Source: Clostridium sp. CAG:967 (lineage in GTDB: Bacteria > Cyanobacteriota > Vampirovibrionia > Gastranaerophilales > Gastranaerophilaceae). Taken from it: a DNA stretch of 64,000 bases. Numbering within the stretch: position 1 is the first letter of the stretch; each line of letters opens with the position of its first letter. Below are positions 29,121-38,404 of this stretch, in pieces. Position numbers and translations under genes: made by a program. Location: positions 25,233 through 89,232 of the forward strand of contig HF991479.1 of the NCBI GenBank assembly GCA_000433095.1, read 5' to 3'. The notes below the pieces were generated by a model. That model did no database searches, was not told where the DNA came from, and saw only the letters and a list, made by a program, of their open reading frames with translations.

Positions 29121-29148
29121 TTGTAATTTTAAATATTTGCAATATAAT
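29121..29148 (+). promoter_or_regulatory. uppS promoter
   Basis: TTGTAA at 29121-29126, a 16-nt spacer, and TATAAT at 29143-29148. Transcription should start at or within 1-2 nt of the ATG at 29156, giving a leaderless or nearly leaderless mRNA. Confidence 0.65.
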
Positions 29149-29155
29149 TAGGATT

Positions 29156-29884
29156 ATGGAAACTTTAGAAAAAGATTTAGAAACAACCGAAATTGTAAAG
29201 CAGACAAATTTAAAACATATTGCAATAATTATGGACGGAAACCGCCGCTGGGCAAGTGAAAGAAAACTGCCTTCCGCTGTCGGTCATAAAAAAGGCGTTG
29301 ATGCTTTGAAGGCTACTTTGAGAGCCTGCAAAGACTTCGGCATAAAATATTTAACCGTGTACGCTTTCTCAACCGAAAACTGGAACAGGAAGAAGGAAGA
29401 AGTTGACTTTTTGATGGAGCTTCTTGCTGTTACTCTTACAAACGAGCTTGCCGAAATGCATTCGGAGGGTGTTGTAATAAGTTTTATCGGCGATATTTCA
29501 AAATTGAGTGAAAAGCTGCAAAAAATCCTTAATAATTCTGTTGAAACCACAAAAAATAATACGGGAGTTCATTTACAAATAGCTTTTAATTACGGCTCAA
29601 GAGATGAAATAGTGAATGCTGTAAAATCTATTGTAAAAGAAGGGATTGAACCTGAAAAGATTACCGAAGAAACAATAAGCAAAAATCTTTATACAAACGG
29701 AATTCCCGATCCTGATTTGTTAATCAGAACAGGCGGAGAAAAGAGAATTTCCAATTATCTGTTATGGCAGATTGCTTATGCTGAAATCCTTGTTACAAAA
29801 GAGTATTGGCCGGAATTTGACAGAAAATCACTGGCATTGGCAGTGGAAGAATTTAAAAACAGACAAAGAAGATTTGGGAAATAA
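29156..29884 (+). CDS. uppS: Isoprenyl transferase (undecaprenyl diphosphate synthase)
   Basis: A 242-residue cis-prenyltransferase that makes the C55 lipid carrier for peptidoglycan and polysaccharide. The signature HIAIIMDGNRRWA (Asp at residue 29 binds Mg/diphosphate) is followed by GHKKGVDALK, TVYAFSTENWNR, GDISKL and the C-terminal LLIRTGGEKRISNYLLWQIAYAE. A 20-residue N-terminal extension precedes the family core. Four nucleotides separate it from rdgB, so the two are co-transcribed. Confidence 0.96.
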   Translation: METLEKDLETTEIVKQTNLKHIAIIMDGNRRWASERKLPSAVGHKKGVDALKATLRACKDFGIKYLTVYAFSTENWNRKKEEVDFLMELLAVTLTNELAEMHSEGVVISFIGDISKLSEKLQKILNNSVETTKNNTGVHLQIAFNYGSRDEIVNAVKSIVKEGIEPEKITEETISKNLYTNGIPDPDLLIRTGGEKRISNYLLWQIAYAEILVTKEYWPEFDRKSLALAVEEFKNRQRRFGK

Positions 29885-29888
29885 TAAA

Positions 29889-30452
29889 ATGAAAATAGTT
29901 TTTGCAACAGGCAACGCACATAAACTAAAAGAGATACAGGAAATTGCCTGTGATACCGAAATTGAATTTATTCTGCCTTCAGAAGGTTTTGATCCTGTTG
30001 AAGATGGCGAGACATTTGAAGAAAATTCATTGATTAAGGCTCGTGAAGCTGCTCGTGTAAGCGGTATTATGTCGCTTGCAGATGATTCAGGTCTGTGTGT
30101 TGAAGCTTTAGGCGGTGCACCGGGTATACATTCGGCAAGATATGCGGAAACTGCTCAGGCTCGAATTGATAAACTGCTGAAAGAACTTGAGGGCTGTCAT
30201 AATCGTAATGCAAAATTTGTTTGTGCAATGACACTTGTTGATGCTAAAGGTAATTTAGTTTATCAAACACGAGGCGAATGTAAAGGAAAAATTACCGAGA
30301 AACAGTCAGGAGCCAACGGTTTCGGATATGACCCCGTATTTTTGGTAGAAAATACAACATTTACAATGGCAGAAATGTCGGAAGAAGAAAAAAATGAAAT
30401 TTCTCACCGTGGCAGAGCATTGAGAAAAGTACTGGAATATTTAAGCAAATAA
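29889..30452 (+). CDS. rdgB: Non-canonical purine NTP pyrophosphatase (RdgB/HAM1)
   Basis: A 187-residue housecleaning enzyme that hydrolyses dITP/XTP to monophosphates. Family blocks are KIVFATGNAHKLKEIQEI, FEENSLIKAREAA, SLADDSGLCVEALGGAPGIHSARYA and the C-terminal GANGFGYDPVFLV with SHRGRALRKV. The ATG at 29889 starts exactly at the family N-terminus. A longer upstream reading would overlap uppS by over 100 nt and is rejected. Confidence 0.96.
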   Translation: MKIVFATGNAHKLKEIQEIACDTEIEFILPSEGFDPVEDGETFEENSLIKAREAARVSGIMSLADDSGLCVEALGGAPGIHSARYAETAQARIDKLLKELEGCHNRNAKFVCAMTLVDAKGNLVYQTRGECKGKITEKQSGANGFGYDPVFLVENTTFTMAEMSEEEKNEISHRGRALRKVLEYLSK

Positions 30453-30526
30453 GACAATTTCTGAAATTCAAAATAACAGAGAACATAATCAGCAGGGTAA
30501 TTTTCAATAAAATTTATTGACATGGG

Positions 30527-30570
30527 CATGAATTGATAATACAATTGTTGTAAAAACAACATAATTTTTT
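30527..30570 (+). promoter_or_regulatory. RND efflux operon promoter with inverted repeat
   Basis: TTGACA at 30527-30532, a 17-nt spacer, and TACAAT at 30550-30555. Overlapping the start region is an inverted repeat GTTGT-AAAA-ACAAC (30557-30570) that could be an operator. No regulator gene lies nearby. Confidence 0.65.
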
Positions 30571-30608
30571 ATATAAAAATATATTTTATATCAGACGAGG
30601 GAGACAAA

Positions 30609-31796
30609 ATGAAAAAAAATATTATAATATTGCTGTCTATAATTGTAGCTGCTGTTTTGCTGCGTTTCGGATTTTCTAAGTTCGGTGAAATTATGCAGAA
30701 CAAATCAAGGATGAACAGACCTGCTCCTACTGTTTCGGCTATTGAAGTTCAGGATGAAAATGTTATAAAAAGTTTCGAAGCACCCGGACGTGTTGTATCT
30801 AAATACAGGGTTGACGTTCTTGCCCGTATATCAGGCTATCTGCAAAAAAGTTACTTTAAAGAAGGCGATTTTGTAAAGGAAGGACAGGTTTTATTCCAAA
30901 TTGAACCTACCGAATATTCAAACGCAGCTAATGTTGCATCTGCGAATGTTAAAAATTTAAGCGCACAATTAACTTATGCGGAAAAACAACTGGCACGTGC
31001 CGCAGAGCTTGTCAGAAAAGATTATATAGCAAAAGCTCAGTATGATCAGATGCTTTCTCAAAGAGATTCACTAAAAGCACAGCTTGCTTCTGCACAGTCA
31101 TCTTTTAATGATGCTAACAGAAACCTTGGATACACATTGGTAAAATCACCTGTTGACGGCAAGGTAGGTATAATTACTGTGACTGTCGGCAACTATGTTT
31201 CACCTTCAAGCGGGGCATTGACTACAATTAACAGTACTAACCCGATATATGTTACATTCCCGCTGGATTCTGCCGATTTTCAATCTCTTGCTAATTCTGA
31301 TAAGGAAGAAAACAAAAACAGAAAAGTTGAAATTCTTCTTAATAACGGTGCGAAATATTCTCTAACTGGTGTTCAGGATTTTCAGGACAACAAAGTTGAT
31401 GTGTCAACAGGTACGGTAACAATGAGAGCAACTTTTGCAAATCCTAACAATGAGTTAATTCATGGTGAATTTGTAACAGTAAAATTATATGCCAATAAAC
31501 CTGTTCTGGTTCCTGTAGTTCCTGTTACTGCCGTTCTTGAAAACCAGGCAGGAAAATACGTTTATAAGCTTGACGAAAATGAAATTCCTCAGCTGGTTTA
31601 TGTGAAAACAAGCGGTCAAAGCGGAGATAAATGGATAATTTCCGAAGGAGTTGCCAAAGGAGACAGAATACTTATAGAAGGTTTACAAAAAGTAGTTCCG
31701 GGTAAACCTGTAAAAATAGTTTCTCAAGAAGAAATGGAAAAAATTAAAAAAGAACAGGTTACTGAAAATAAAGCTGCAGAAGCCCCTAAAAAATAA
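30609..31796 (+). CDS. RND efflux periplasmic adaptor (AcrA/HlyD type)
   Basis: A 395-residue membrane fusion protein linking the inner-membrane pump to the outer-membrane channel. It has an N-terminal membrane anchor (residues 5-22), the first lipoyl half (RISGYLQKSYFKEGDFVKEGQVLFQIEP, about 75-102), an alpha-helical hairpin (about 105-175), the second lipoyl half (LVKSPVDGKVGII), a beta barrel and a membrane-proximal domain ending VPGKPVKIV. The Lys/Glu-rich tail is not conserved. It is the first gene of a complete three-gene pump operon. Confidence 0.95.
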   Translation: MKKNIIILLSIIVAAVLLRFGFSKFGEIMQNKSRMNRPAPTVSAIEVQDENVIKSFEAPGRVVSKYRVDVLARISGYLQKSYFKEGDFVKEGQVLFQIEPTEYSNAANVASANVKNLSAQLTYAEKQLARAAELVRKDYIAKAQYDQMLSQRDSLKAQLASAQSSFNDANRNLGYTLVKSPVDGKVGIITVTVGNYVSPSSGALTTINSTNPIYVTFPLDSADFQSLANSDKEENKNRKVEILLNNGAKYSLTGVQDFQDNKVDVSTGTVTMRATFANPNNELIHGEFVTVKLYANKPVLVPVVPVTAVLENQAGKYVYKLDENEIPQLVYVKTSGQSGDKWIISEGVAKGDRILIEGLQKVVPGKPVKIVSQEEMEKIKKEQVTENKAAEAPKK

Positions 31797-31817
31797 TTTT
31801 GAATAAAGGAAAATAAA

Positions 31818-34800
31818 ATGACCGAACAAAATAACGGAAACATATTTATAAAACGCCCTAAGCTTGCAATTGTAATCTCTCTGGCTATTATGCTTGCAGG
31901 TATATTAATGATAAATACTCTTCCACTGGAAGAATACCCGTCTATCACTCCGCCTCAGGTTGTTGTAACCGCAACTTATGCCGGTGCAAGTTCTGACGTT
32001 GTGGAAGACACTATTGCGGCTCCTGTTGAAGCTCAGCTTAACGGTGTTGAGGATATGATTTATATGTCTTCGACTTCTCAAAACGGTCAGTATCAGTTAA
32101 CTTTATATTTTAATATCGGTTCTGATCCTGATATGGCTGTAGTAAACGTACAAAACCAGCTTCAACTTGTAACCCCTCGTCTTCCGGAAGAAGTAAGACG
32201 ATACGGTTTGTCAGTTAAAAAGTCTACAGGCGGTCCGGGGTTAATGATGATTTCTGTTAACTCGCCTACACACGCATATGATTCATTGTATATTGCAAAC
32301 TATGCATCAATTTATATTAAAGATGAACTCGCTCGTATCAAAGGTGTCGGTAAAGTTGCGGTATTCGGTTCTTCCGATTATTCAATGCGTATATGGCTTG
32401 ATGCTACAAAAATGGCTAACCTCGGAGTTTCTGTTTCAGAAGTAAGTACAGCAATTCAATCTCAAAACACACAGGTTCCTGCAGGGGACTTAGGTGTTGA
32501 GCCTATGAAGAATAAGCAGATGATTAAGCTTACAATGAGAACAAAAGGTCGTTTAAAAGATGTTTCCGAATTTGAAGATATAATCGTTCGTTCAAAACCG
32601 GACGGCTCTCAGATTAAGCTTAAAGATATTGCAAGAGTTGAACTGGGTGCTGAAAGTTATTCCTTCTTCTCTCGTATCGGCGGCAAGGATTCTGCGATTA
32701 TATCTATAAGTCAGTTACCTGAAGCTAATGCTATTGACCTTTCAAATAAAATAAGAAAGAAAATGCAGGAATTAAGCAAAAGCTTCCCTCAAGGTATTGA
32801 ATATAAAATTCAGCGTGACGAAACAGAATTCGTTCGTGAGTCTATTAAGGAAGTTATTAACGCTATCGGACTTGCTATTGTGCTTGTAGGATTGGTTACT
32901 TATCTTTTCTTAGGCAGCGGCAGAGCTGCATTAATTCCTTTTGCTGCAATCCCTGTTTCATTAATCGGTGTATTTATATTTATGAACATTCTGGGTTTTT
33001 CAATAAACCTTTTGATATTATTCGGATTGGTACTTGCGGTAGGTCTGGTTGTTGACGATGCGATTGTTGTACTTGAAAATACACAAAGGCACATTCAGGA
33101 AGGAAAAGATCCTGTTCAGGCAACGGAAATTACTATGAAAGAAGTTTTCGGCGCAGTACTTGCAACTTCTCTTGTATTGATGGCAGTATTTGTTCCTGTA
33201 TCTTTTATGTCAGGGATTACGGGGCAGATGTTCAGACAGTTTGCACTGTGTATTGCTTCTTCAATCGGTTTGTCAACACTGGTTGCATTAACACTTGCTC
33301 CTGCATTGTGTGCAATGATTTTGAAATCTGGTGAAGAAAAAGCGGACTTTAAGTTTATACAAAAGTTTGATGACTGGTTTAACGGTATCAGAGATAAATA
33401 TCTTGAAGGGGTTAAAATATTTATTAATTCCCACACGATAACGATGATTTTGTTTGCCGTAATCATACTATTTATTTCAATAATGTTTTATATGATTCCT
33501 AAGGGCTTTTTGCCTACAGAAGATAAAGGTGCTGTTTTTGCTCAAATTCAGCTTCCTGACGGATCTTCCGCTTCAAGGACAGATATGGTGGCAAATGAAG
33601 TTGAAGACAGAATTTTAAAAATTGACGGTGTAGATACAACAATTAACCTTGTAGGTTTCTCAGGTGAAAATACGGCTTTAATTGTTGCCCAGCTTACTGA
33701 TTGGTCTAAACGTAAAAGTAAAGACCTTTCTATGCAAAGTATTTTAGGTAAAATTCAAAAAGAATTTGCTAATTATCCTTCTGCAACAATAGCTGCGTTT
33801 TCTCCGCCTTCTATTTCAGGTTTGGGGATGTTCGGCGGTTTCGAATATCAATTGCTCGATAAAGGTGACAGAAGCCCGCAAGAGCTTTATGATGAGGCTC
33901 AAAAACTTATGGCAGCTGCTAACAAAGATTCAGCTTTCCAATTGGTATACACTTCATTTACTGCAAACTTACCGCAGTTAATGATTAACGTTGATGAGGA
34001 TAAAGCTCTGGCGCAGGGTGTACAAATTTCTGAAATCTACAATGCTTTGTCAGGATATTTCGGTAAGTCTTATGTAAACGACTTTAATAAGTATGGTCGT
34101 GTTTACCGTGTATACTTGCAGGCTGATTCAGAGTTCAGAGAAAAACCTGGTGATATTAATAAAATCTATGTGAAAAATAATCAGGGAACAATGGTTCCTC
34201 TTTCATCAGTCGTAACTGTTAAAAATATCGTAGGACCGTACAGTTTGACAAGATTTAACATGTACCCTGCAATTACGATAAACGGGCAGTCTAGAACAGG
34301 GGTAAGTTCAGGGCAGGCAATGGCTGCTATGGAATCAATCTCTGATAAGGTTTTACCACGTGATATGGGTTATGCATGGTCAGGAAGTTCTTTGCAGGAA
34401 AAAGAATCAAGCGGTCAAATAGGACCTATTCTAGCTATGTCACTTGTATTTATCTACCTGTTCCTGGTAGGACTTTACGAGAGCTGGATGCTTCCGATTG
34501 CGGTATTGTTAATTTCTCCCGTAGCGCTTGTTGGAGCATTGTTCTTCCAATACATTTCAGGTTACTCGCTGGATTTGTATTCGCAAATCGGTCTTGTTAT
34601 GTTGATAGGTTTATCTACAAAGCAGGCAATTTTGATTATTGAATTTGCAAAAGATGCTCATCAGAACGGTATGGGTATTAAAGAAGCTGCAATGCAGGCT
34701 GCTAAATTAAGATTTAGAGCCGTAATGATGACTAATATAGCGTTCATCTTAGGGTTGCTGCCTCTTGTATTTGCAAGCGGAGCAGGTGCTGCCAGCCGTA

Positions 34801-34937
34801 ACTCTGTCGGTATGACTGTATTTGGCGGTATGATGGCTGTTGCTTTCATCGGTACTTTTTTAGTGCCGGCCTTCTTTGTTATGGTGGAAGATTTGAAAGT
34901 CTTCACTGCTAAAAATTTCAAAAAAAGGGATAAATAA
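31818..34937 (+). CDS. RND multidrug efflux transporter (AcrB/HAE1 type)
   Basis: A 1039-residue proton-driven inner-membrane pump with twelve membrane helices in two repeats. It starts FIKRPKLAIVISLAIMLAGILMINTLPLEEYPSITPP, which is typical of HAE1. TM4 carries VLAVGLVVDDAIVVLEN, the proton-relay Asp pair. The porter-domain and funnel loops and the FLPTEDKGAVFAQIQLP repeat-2 start are present. Length and motifs are those of the hydrophobe/drug exporters rather than metal pumps. It sits 21 nt after the adaptor and its stop touches the start of the channel gene. Confidence 0.97.
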   Translation: MTEQNNGNIFIKRPKLAIVISLAIMLAGILMINTLPLEEYPSITPPQVVVTATYAGASSDVVEDTIAAPVEAQLNGVEDMIYMSSTSQNGQYQLTLYFNIGSDPDMAVVNVQNQLQLVTPRLPEEVRRYGLSVKKSTGGPGLMMISVNSPTHAYDSLYIANYASIYIKDELARIKGVGKVAVFGSSDYSMRIWLDATKMANLGVSVSEVSTAIQSQNTQVPAGDLGVEPMKNKQMIKLTMRTKGRLKDVSEFEDIIVRSKPDGSQIKLKDIARVELGAESYSFFSRIGGKDSAIISISQLPEANAIDLSNKIRKKMQELSKSFPQGIEYKIQRDETEFVRESIKEVINAIGLAIVLVGLVTYLFLGSGRAALIPFAAIPVSLIGVFIFMNILGFSINLLILFGLVLAVGLVVDDAIVVLENTQRHIQEGKDPVQATEITMKEVFGAVLATSLVLMAVFVPVSFMSGITGQMFRQFALCIASSIGLSTLVALTLAPALCAMILKSGEEKADFKFIQKFDDWFNGIRDKYLEGVKIFINSHTITMILFAVIILFISIMFYMIPKGFLPTEDKGAVFAQIQLPDGSSASRTDMVANEVEDRILKIDGVDTTINLVGFSGENTALIVAQLTDWSKRKSKDLSMQSILGKIQKEFANYPSATIAAFSPPSISGLGMFGGFEYQLLDKGDRSPQELYDEAQKLMAAANKDSAFQLVYTSFTANLPQLMINVDEDKALAQGVQISEIYNALSGYFGKSYVNDFNKYGRVYRVYLQADSEFREKPGDINKIYVKNNQGTMVPLSSVVTVKNIVGPYSLTRFNMYPAITINGQSRTGVSSGQAMAAMESISDKVLPRDMGYAWSGSSLQEKESSGQIGPILAMSLVFIYLFLVGLYESWMLPIAVLLISPVALVGALFFQYISGYSLDLYSQIGLVMLIGLSTKQAILIIEFAKDAHQNGMGIKEAAMQAAKLRFRAVMMTNIAFILGLLPLVFASGAGAASRNSVGMTVFGGMMAVAFIGTFLVPAFFVMVEDLKVFTAKNFKKRDK

Positions 34938-36353
34938 ATGCTAAAAAAAATAATATTATTAGGCTTAATAATAGGATTAAATAATATAAATGTTTATTCG
35001 GAAGAAATAGGTAATAAGGTAAACGAAAAAGAATACCCGCAAGCTGAAGCAGTATTGCCTAAAACAACCGAAAAAGCTGACTTTGTTATTGAGGGTTCTG
35101 TTGAGAAAAACATTGATATGACACTGGACAGATGTATTGAATTGGCTCTTGGCAACAATCCACAGATAAATGCGGCTTTTCATGATATTTTAGCTTCTGA
35201 TTCCCGAATTAAGCAGGTTTGGTCAAATTATTTCCCTCAAATCAGCTGGCAAACAGGTTATACAAGAATACGTCAGTTACAATTGTCAGATGCGTTAGGG
35301 CAAAACCTTACTTTTAATTACTATATTCTGGGTCAGGTAACATTGCAGCAAATGCTTTATGACTTTGGGGTAACCCAAAATCAGGCAACAATTAAAAGGT
35401 TGGATTATGAGGCTTATAAGACAACTTTGGGTGCAACAATTAATGATGTAATTTACCAGACTAAAGATGCTTACTATAATCTTTTGCTGGCTTTTGAAAG
35501 TAAAAAAGTTGCGGAAGATACTGTTAACAAATTTGAAATGTTTTACAATCAGGCAAAAGCATTCTATGAAATCGGTATGAATCCTAAAGTTGATGTCACA
35601 ATTGCTGAAGTAAATTTAAGTAATGCTAAATTACAGCTCATTCAGGCTGATAATGCTGTTAATCTTGCAATCGCAAGACTTAATAATATTATGGGTGTGC
35701 CTTTTATTGACCAGTATAATGTTCAGGAAAGGCTTCAATACCAGCCTGTTGATATAACATTTAATCAGGCTGTTGATATTGCCAGAGAAGCCAGACCAGA
35801 GCTTAAACTTGCAGAATTAAAGGTTGAAAGTGCTAATCAAACTTTGAAACTTGTTAAAAAATCATATTTCCCTACACTTTCTGTGGAAGGTCAATATCAG
35901 GTAGGGGGTAAAAACTGGACATCTAACTATGGTTATAACTTCGGAGGATATTTAAACTTTCCTACAGTCAACGGTATGTTAATTAAAAACGAAATTCAAG
36001 AAGCAAGATACCTGTACGATAAAGAATTGGCAAATGCAAGAAATACCCAAAACCAGATATACCTTGAAATTCAAAATGCTTATTTAACTCTTGAAGAAAA
36101 GAAAAATCAAATGCCAGTAGCTCTTCTTGGTGTTAAACAGTCAAAAGAAAACTATGAACTTTCTTACGGAAGATACCGTGTAGGCGAAGCAAATCCTACA
36201 GAGCTTAAAGATGCACAAATAAATTATCAGCAAGCGCAATTAAGCTACTACAACGCTATGTATCAGTATAATTCGGCTAAAGCTGCACTTGAAAAGGCAG
36301 TAGGTAAAAATTTAGCTGCTGAATCGTCTGATATAATCGAACTGGAAAAGTAA
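34938..36353 (+). CDS. TolC-family outer-membrane efflux channel
   Basis: A 471-residue outer-membrane protein with a signal peptide (about residues 1-20) and the two-fold OEP repeat: LDRCIELALGNNPQINAAFHDILASDSRIKQVWSNYFPQIS in the first half and a matching ITFNQAVDIAREARPELKLAELKVESANQTLKLVKKSYFPTLS in the second. Long coiled helices lie between. The ATG directly follows the pump stop (no spacer), with AAGGGA in the end of the pump gene as ribosome site, so translation is coupled. Confidence 0.95.
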   Translation: MLKKIILLGLIIGLNNINVYSEEIGNKVNEKEYPQAEAVLPKTTEKADFVIEGSVEKNIDMTLDRCIELALGNNPQINAAFHDILASDSRIKQVWSNYFPQISWQTGYTRIRQLQLSDALGQNLTFNYYILGQVTLQQMLYDFGVTQNQATIKRLDYEAYKTTLGATINDVIYQTKDAYYNLLLAFESKKVAEDTVNKFEMFYNQAKAFYEIGMNPKVDVTIAEVNLSNAKLQLIQADNAVNLAIARLNNIMGVPFIDQYNVQERLQYQPVDITFNQAVDIAREARPELKLAELKVESANQTLKLVKKSYFPTLSVEGQYQVGGKNWTSNYGYNFGGYLNFPTVNGMLIKNEIQEARYLYDKELANARNTQNQIYLEIQNAYLTLEEKKNQMPVALLGVKQSKENYELSYGRYRVGEANPTELKDAQINYQQAQLSYYNAMYQYNSAKAALEKAVGKNLAAESSDIIELEK

Positions 36354-36380
36354 TTTACAATTACTTAATATTTGTTAATA

Positions 36381-36422
36381 ATAACTTCTTAAAAAGGCAA
36401 TTTTTTTAAGAAGTTATATTTT
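36381..36422 (+). terminator. Efflux operon terminator
   Basis: A 15-bp stem ATAACTTCTTAAAAA and complement, with loop GGCAATT, then ATATTTTATAT. Confidence 0.85.
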
Positions 36423-36467
36423 ATATATATGTAAGATATATAAAACGAGAGAAGAGAGAAAAAGAAA

Positions 36468-36755
36468 ATGTTACCTACAACAGCAGAATCAAATAATAAC
36501 ACAGCAGGAAACGGTCAATTCGGTTCATTGCTGAGAAAAAGAAAAAATAATAACAAGGATGTAACAAGTTTTAACCTTGAAGATTATGAATATTTAACTC
36601 AAAAAGACAGAAGAATGCGTTTTAACAATTCAAAAGATCCGATTTATTACGTATTCGATGTAATTGAAAACAGACCGATTAAAACATTGGCAAAAGAATT
36701 TGTTAAAGATTCATTCTTCGAAGTCGCAAATTTTGTATCACAAGTCGTTAGATAA
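36468..36755 (+). CDS. Small hypothetical protein
   Basis: A 95-residue basic protein that I do not recognise. The N-terminal third is low complexity (Asn/Thr/Gly then RKRKNNNK). The rest looks folded (FNLEDYEYLTQKDRRMRFNNSKDPIYYVFDVIENRPIKTLAKEF). The start has a purine-rich GAGAGAAGAGAG stretch upstream, and strong terminators lie on both sides, so it is a single-gene unit. No function can be offered. Confidence 0.7.
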   Translation: MLPTTAESNNNTAGNGQFGSLLRKRKNNNKDVTSFNLEDYEYLTQKDRRMRFNNSKDPIYYVFDVIENRPIKTLAKEFVKDSFFEVANFVSQVVR

Positions 36756-36781
36756 TCAATAGGAATAAAGGAAAAAGGAAT

Positions 36782-36815
36782 AAAAAAAGATGGTTTAAAA
36801 CCATCTTTTTTTTTA
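36782..36815 (+). terminator. Intrinsic terminator
   Basis: A 14-bp perfect stem AAAAAAGATGGTTT and complement with a long T-run. Confidence 0.92.
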
Positions 36816-36886
36816 TACAAAAAACGTATGTTACGAATTGTAAATATGAGTTTTAAAATGCCTGAAACCCTGTCATAATCTTTCAT

Positions 36887-36906
36887 AGGATAGGATAGGA
36901 TAGGAT
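36887..36906 (+). repeat. Four tandem AGGAT pentamers
   Basis: AGGAT occurs four times head to tail, followed by GCGATG, in the leader region of the 37009 gene about 100 nt before its start. Confidence 0.8.
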
Positions 36907-37008
36907 GCGATGCCCGAGTGACAATAATTTTCACCCTATTGTTTTTATAAAAGAGTAAGGGAAATCGATTTTCAATGTTAGTTAAGGAAATAAAAGGGGA
37001 AAATTATT

Positions 37009-37497
37009 ATGTCAAAAGTAGCATTAACATTAACACAAAAAGCTGTAAATTTATTCACAAAACGACCCAATGCAACAGGTTTAATGAGAATATTGCCTTC
37101 AGGTACAAGAGTTCGGGTGCTAAATAAAGGCAATTATTTAGAAAAAACTATTTTTAAAGCAAATGGAAATACTATAACTTCACATATCACCAAAGACGGT
37201 AAATATGTGTCAGGTATTAAAGAAGTAACAAAACGTGGTACAATTTGCCATTCTTACGGAGGTCAAACGTTTGATAAAATTGTTGATGTGCGAAAAAATG
37301 ATGGTACTATATTCAACTTTTTAGGTCACACTGATAGACAAAACGGCCTCCTCTACAGTAATGTAAATGGCAGATATGATGCAGTTGATCATAAATATAT
37401 GACTCAATTTAATGAAGCAATGGATTATATTAGAGGTAAAAATTCTCAATCCAAGTACGCAAGTTTAATTGAAGATTTACGTAAACAATGGCTATAA
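37009..37497 (+). CDS. Hypothetical protein
   Basis: A 162-residue basic protein of unknown function. It has a short helical N-terminus (LTLTQKAVNLFTKRP) followed by beta-rich sequence with repeated hairpin-like segments (RVRVLNKGNYLEKTIFKANGNTITSHITKDGKY...). AGGGGA lies upstream. It has its own terminator. No signal peptide, membrane segment or catalytic motif is evident. Confidence 0.7.
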   Translation: MSKVALTLTQKAVNLFTKRPNATGLMRILPSGTRVRVLNKGNYLEKTIFKANGNTITSHITKDGKYVSGIKEVTKRGTICHSYGGQTFDKIVDVRKNDGTIFNFLGHTDRQNGLLYSNVNGRYDAVDHKYMTQFNEAMDYIRGKNSQSKYASLIEDLRKQWL

Positions 37498-37511
37498 TAA
37501 TTATAATTAAT

Positions 37512-37548
37512 ACAAAAAGAACGGTATTTTTACCGTTCTTTTTGTATA
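37512..37548. terminator. Bidirectional terminator, end of ribosomal operon
   Basis: A 15-bp perfect stem ACAAAAAGAACGGTA and complement, with a 4-nt T loop, between the convergent 37009 gene and rpsI. Confidence 0.92.
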
Positions 37549-37551
37549 ATA

Positions 37552-37947
37552 TTAACGTTTTGAGAATTGGAAACGTTTTCTTGCACGTTTGCGGCCGTAT
37601 TTTTTACGTTCTTTAACACGTGGGTCACGGGTTAATAAGCCTTCTAAACGCAAAACGTTTTTATATTCTTCATTAGCTTTAACAAGAGCTCTTGAAATAC
37701 CATGTCTGATAGCTCCGCATTGAGCAACTACACCGCCGCCTACTGCTTTTACTCTTACATCGTATTTTTCCTGATTGTCTGTTAATACTAATGGTCTGTA
37801 TACTAACATTTCAATAGCAGGTCTGTTACCGATATAGTTCTTTAATGTTTTACCGTTAACAAAAATTCTGCCTTTACCTTTTACAAGTTTAACAACAGCA
37901 ATAGAGGTTTTTCTGCGTCCTGTAGCCATAATTTCTTTATCTGCCAT
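37552..37947 (-). CDS. rpsI: 30S ribosomal protein S9
   Basis: A 131-residue ribosomal protein. MATGRRKTSIAVVKLVKGKGRIFVNGK near the start and the C-terminal RDPRVKERKKYGRKRARKRFQFSKR are the S9 signatures. The tail contacts P-site tRNA. The start at 37947 has AAGGAGG 8 nt upstream and overlaps the rplM stop by one base. This gives six extra residues (MADKEI) before the usual MATGRR start. It is the last gene of the operon. Confidence 0.97.
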   Translation of the reverse strand: MADKEIMATGRRKTSIAVVKLVKGKGRIFVNGKTLKNYIGNRPAIEMLVYRPLVLTDNQEKYDVRVKAVGGGVVAQCGAIRHGISRALVKANEEYKNVLRLEGLLTRDPRVKERKKYGRKRARKRFQFSKR

Positions 37948-38384
37948 TATTTAGCCTCCTTTTCCAACACGATAGGTTTTTGTGCTGCGTGCGGGTGTTC
38001 GCTTCCTTCATAAATTTTAAGTTTAGTTAATTGTTCTGCACCTAAAGTATTATGAGGTAACATACCTTTTACTGCTTTTTCAATTGCTAATCTTGCATCT
38101 TTTTCCATCAATTCTTTGAATGATGCTGATTTTAATCCACCGGGATATCCTGTGTGGTGATAATAAATTTTATCAGTTTCTTTTTTACCTGTTACACGAA
38201 CCTTGCCCGCATTGATAACGATTACGAAATCGCCTGTATCAACGTTAGGAGTGTATTCAGGTTTGTTCTTTCCTCTTAGAATGTTTGCTATTCTGGTAGC
38301 TAATCTGCCAAGGATTTCTCCTTCTGCATCTATTAAATACCATTTTCTTTCAACTTCCAGAGGTTTTGCTGAATAAGTTTTCAT
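37947..38384 (-). CDS. rplM: 50S ribosomal protein L13
   Basis: A 145-residue ribosomal protein: [61 protein letters not shown], then [16 protein letters not shown] and [32 protein letters not shown], all L13 blocks. It follows truA by 20 nt and couples to rpsI. Confidence 0.98.
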   Translation of the reverse strand: MKTYSAKPLEVERKWYLIDAEGEILGRLATRIANILRGKNKPEYTPNVDTGDFVIVINAGKVRVTGKKETDKIYYHHTGYPGGLKSASFKELMEKDARLAIEKAVKGMLPHNTLGAEQLTKLKIYEGSEHPHAAQKPIVLEKEAK

Positions 38385-38404
38385 GCTTTGTCTCCATTAT
38401 ATTT

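Noticed and set aside
36887..36906. Tandem AGGAT units as a CRISPR-like or phase-variation repeat
   Set aside because: Units are 5 bp without spacers and lie outside any coding frame, about 100 nt before a gene. Recorded only as a short tandem repeat.
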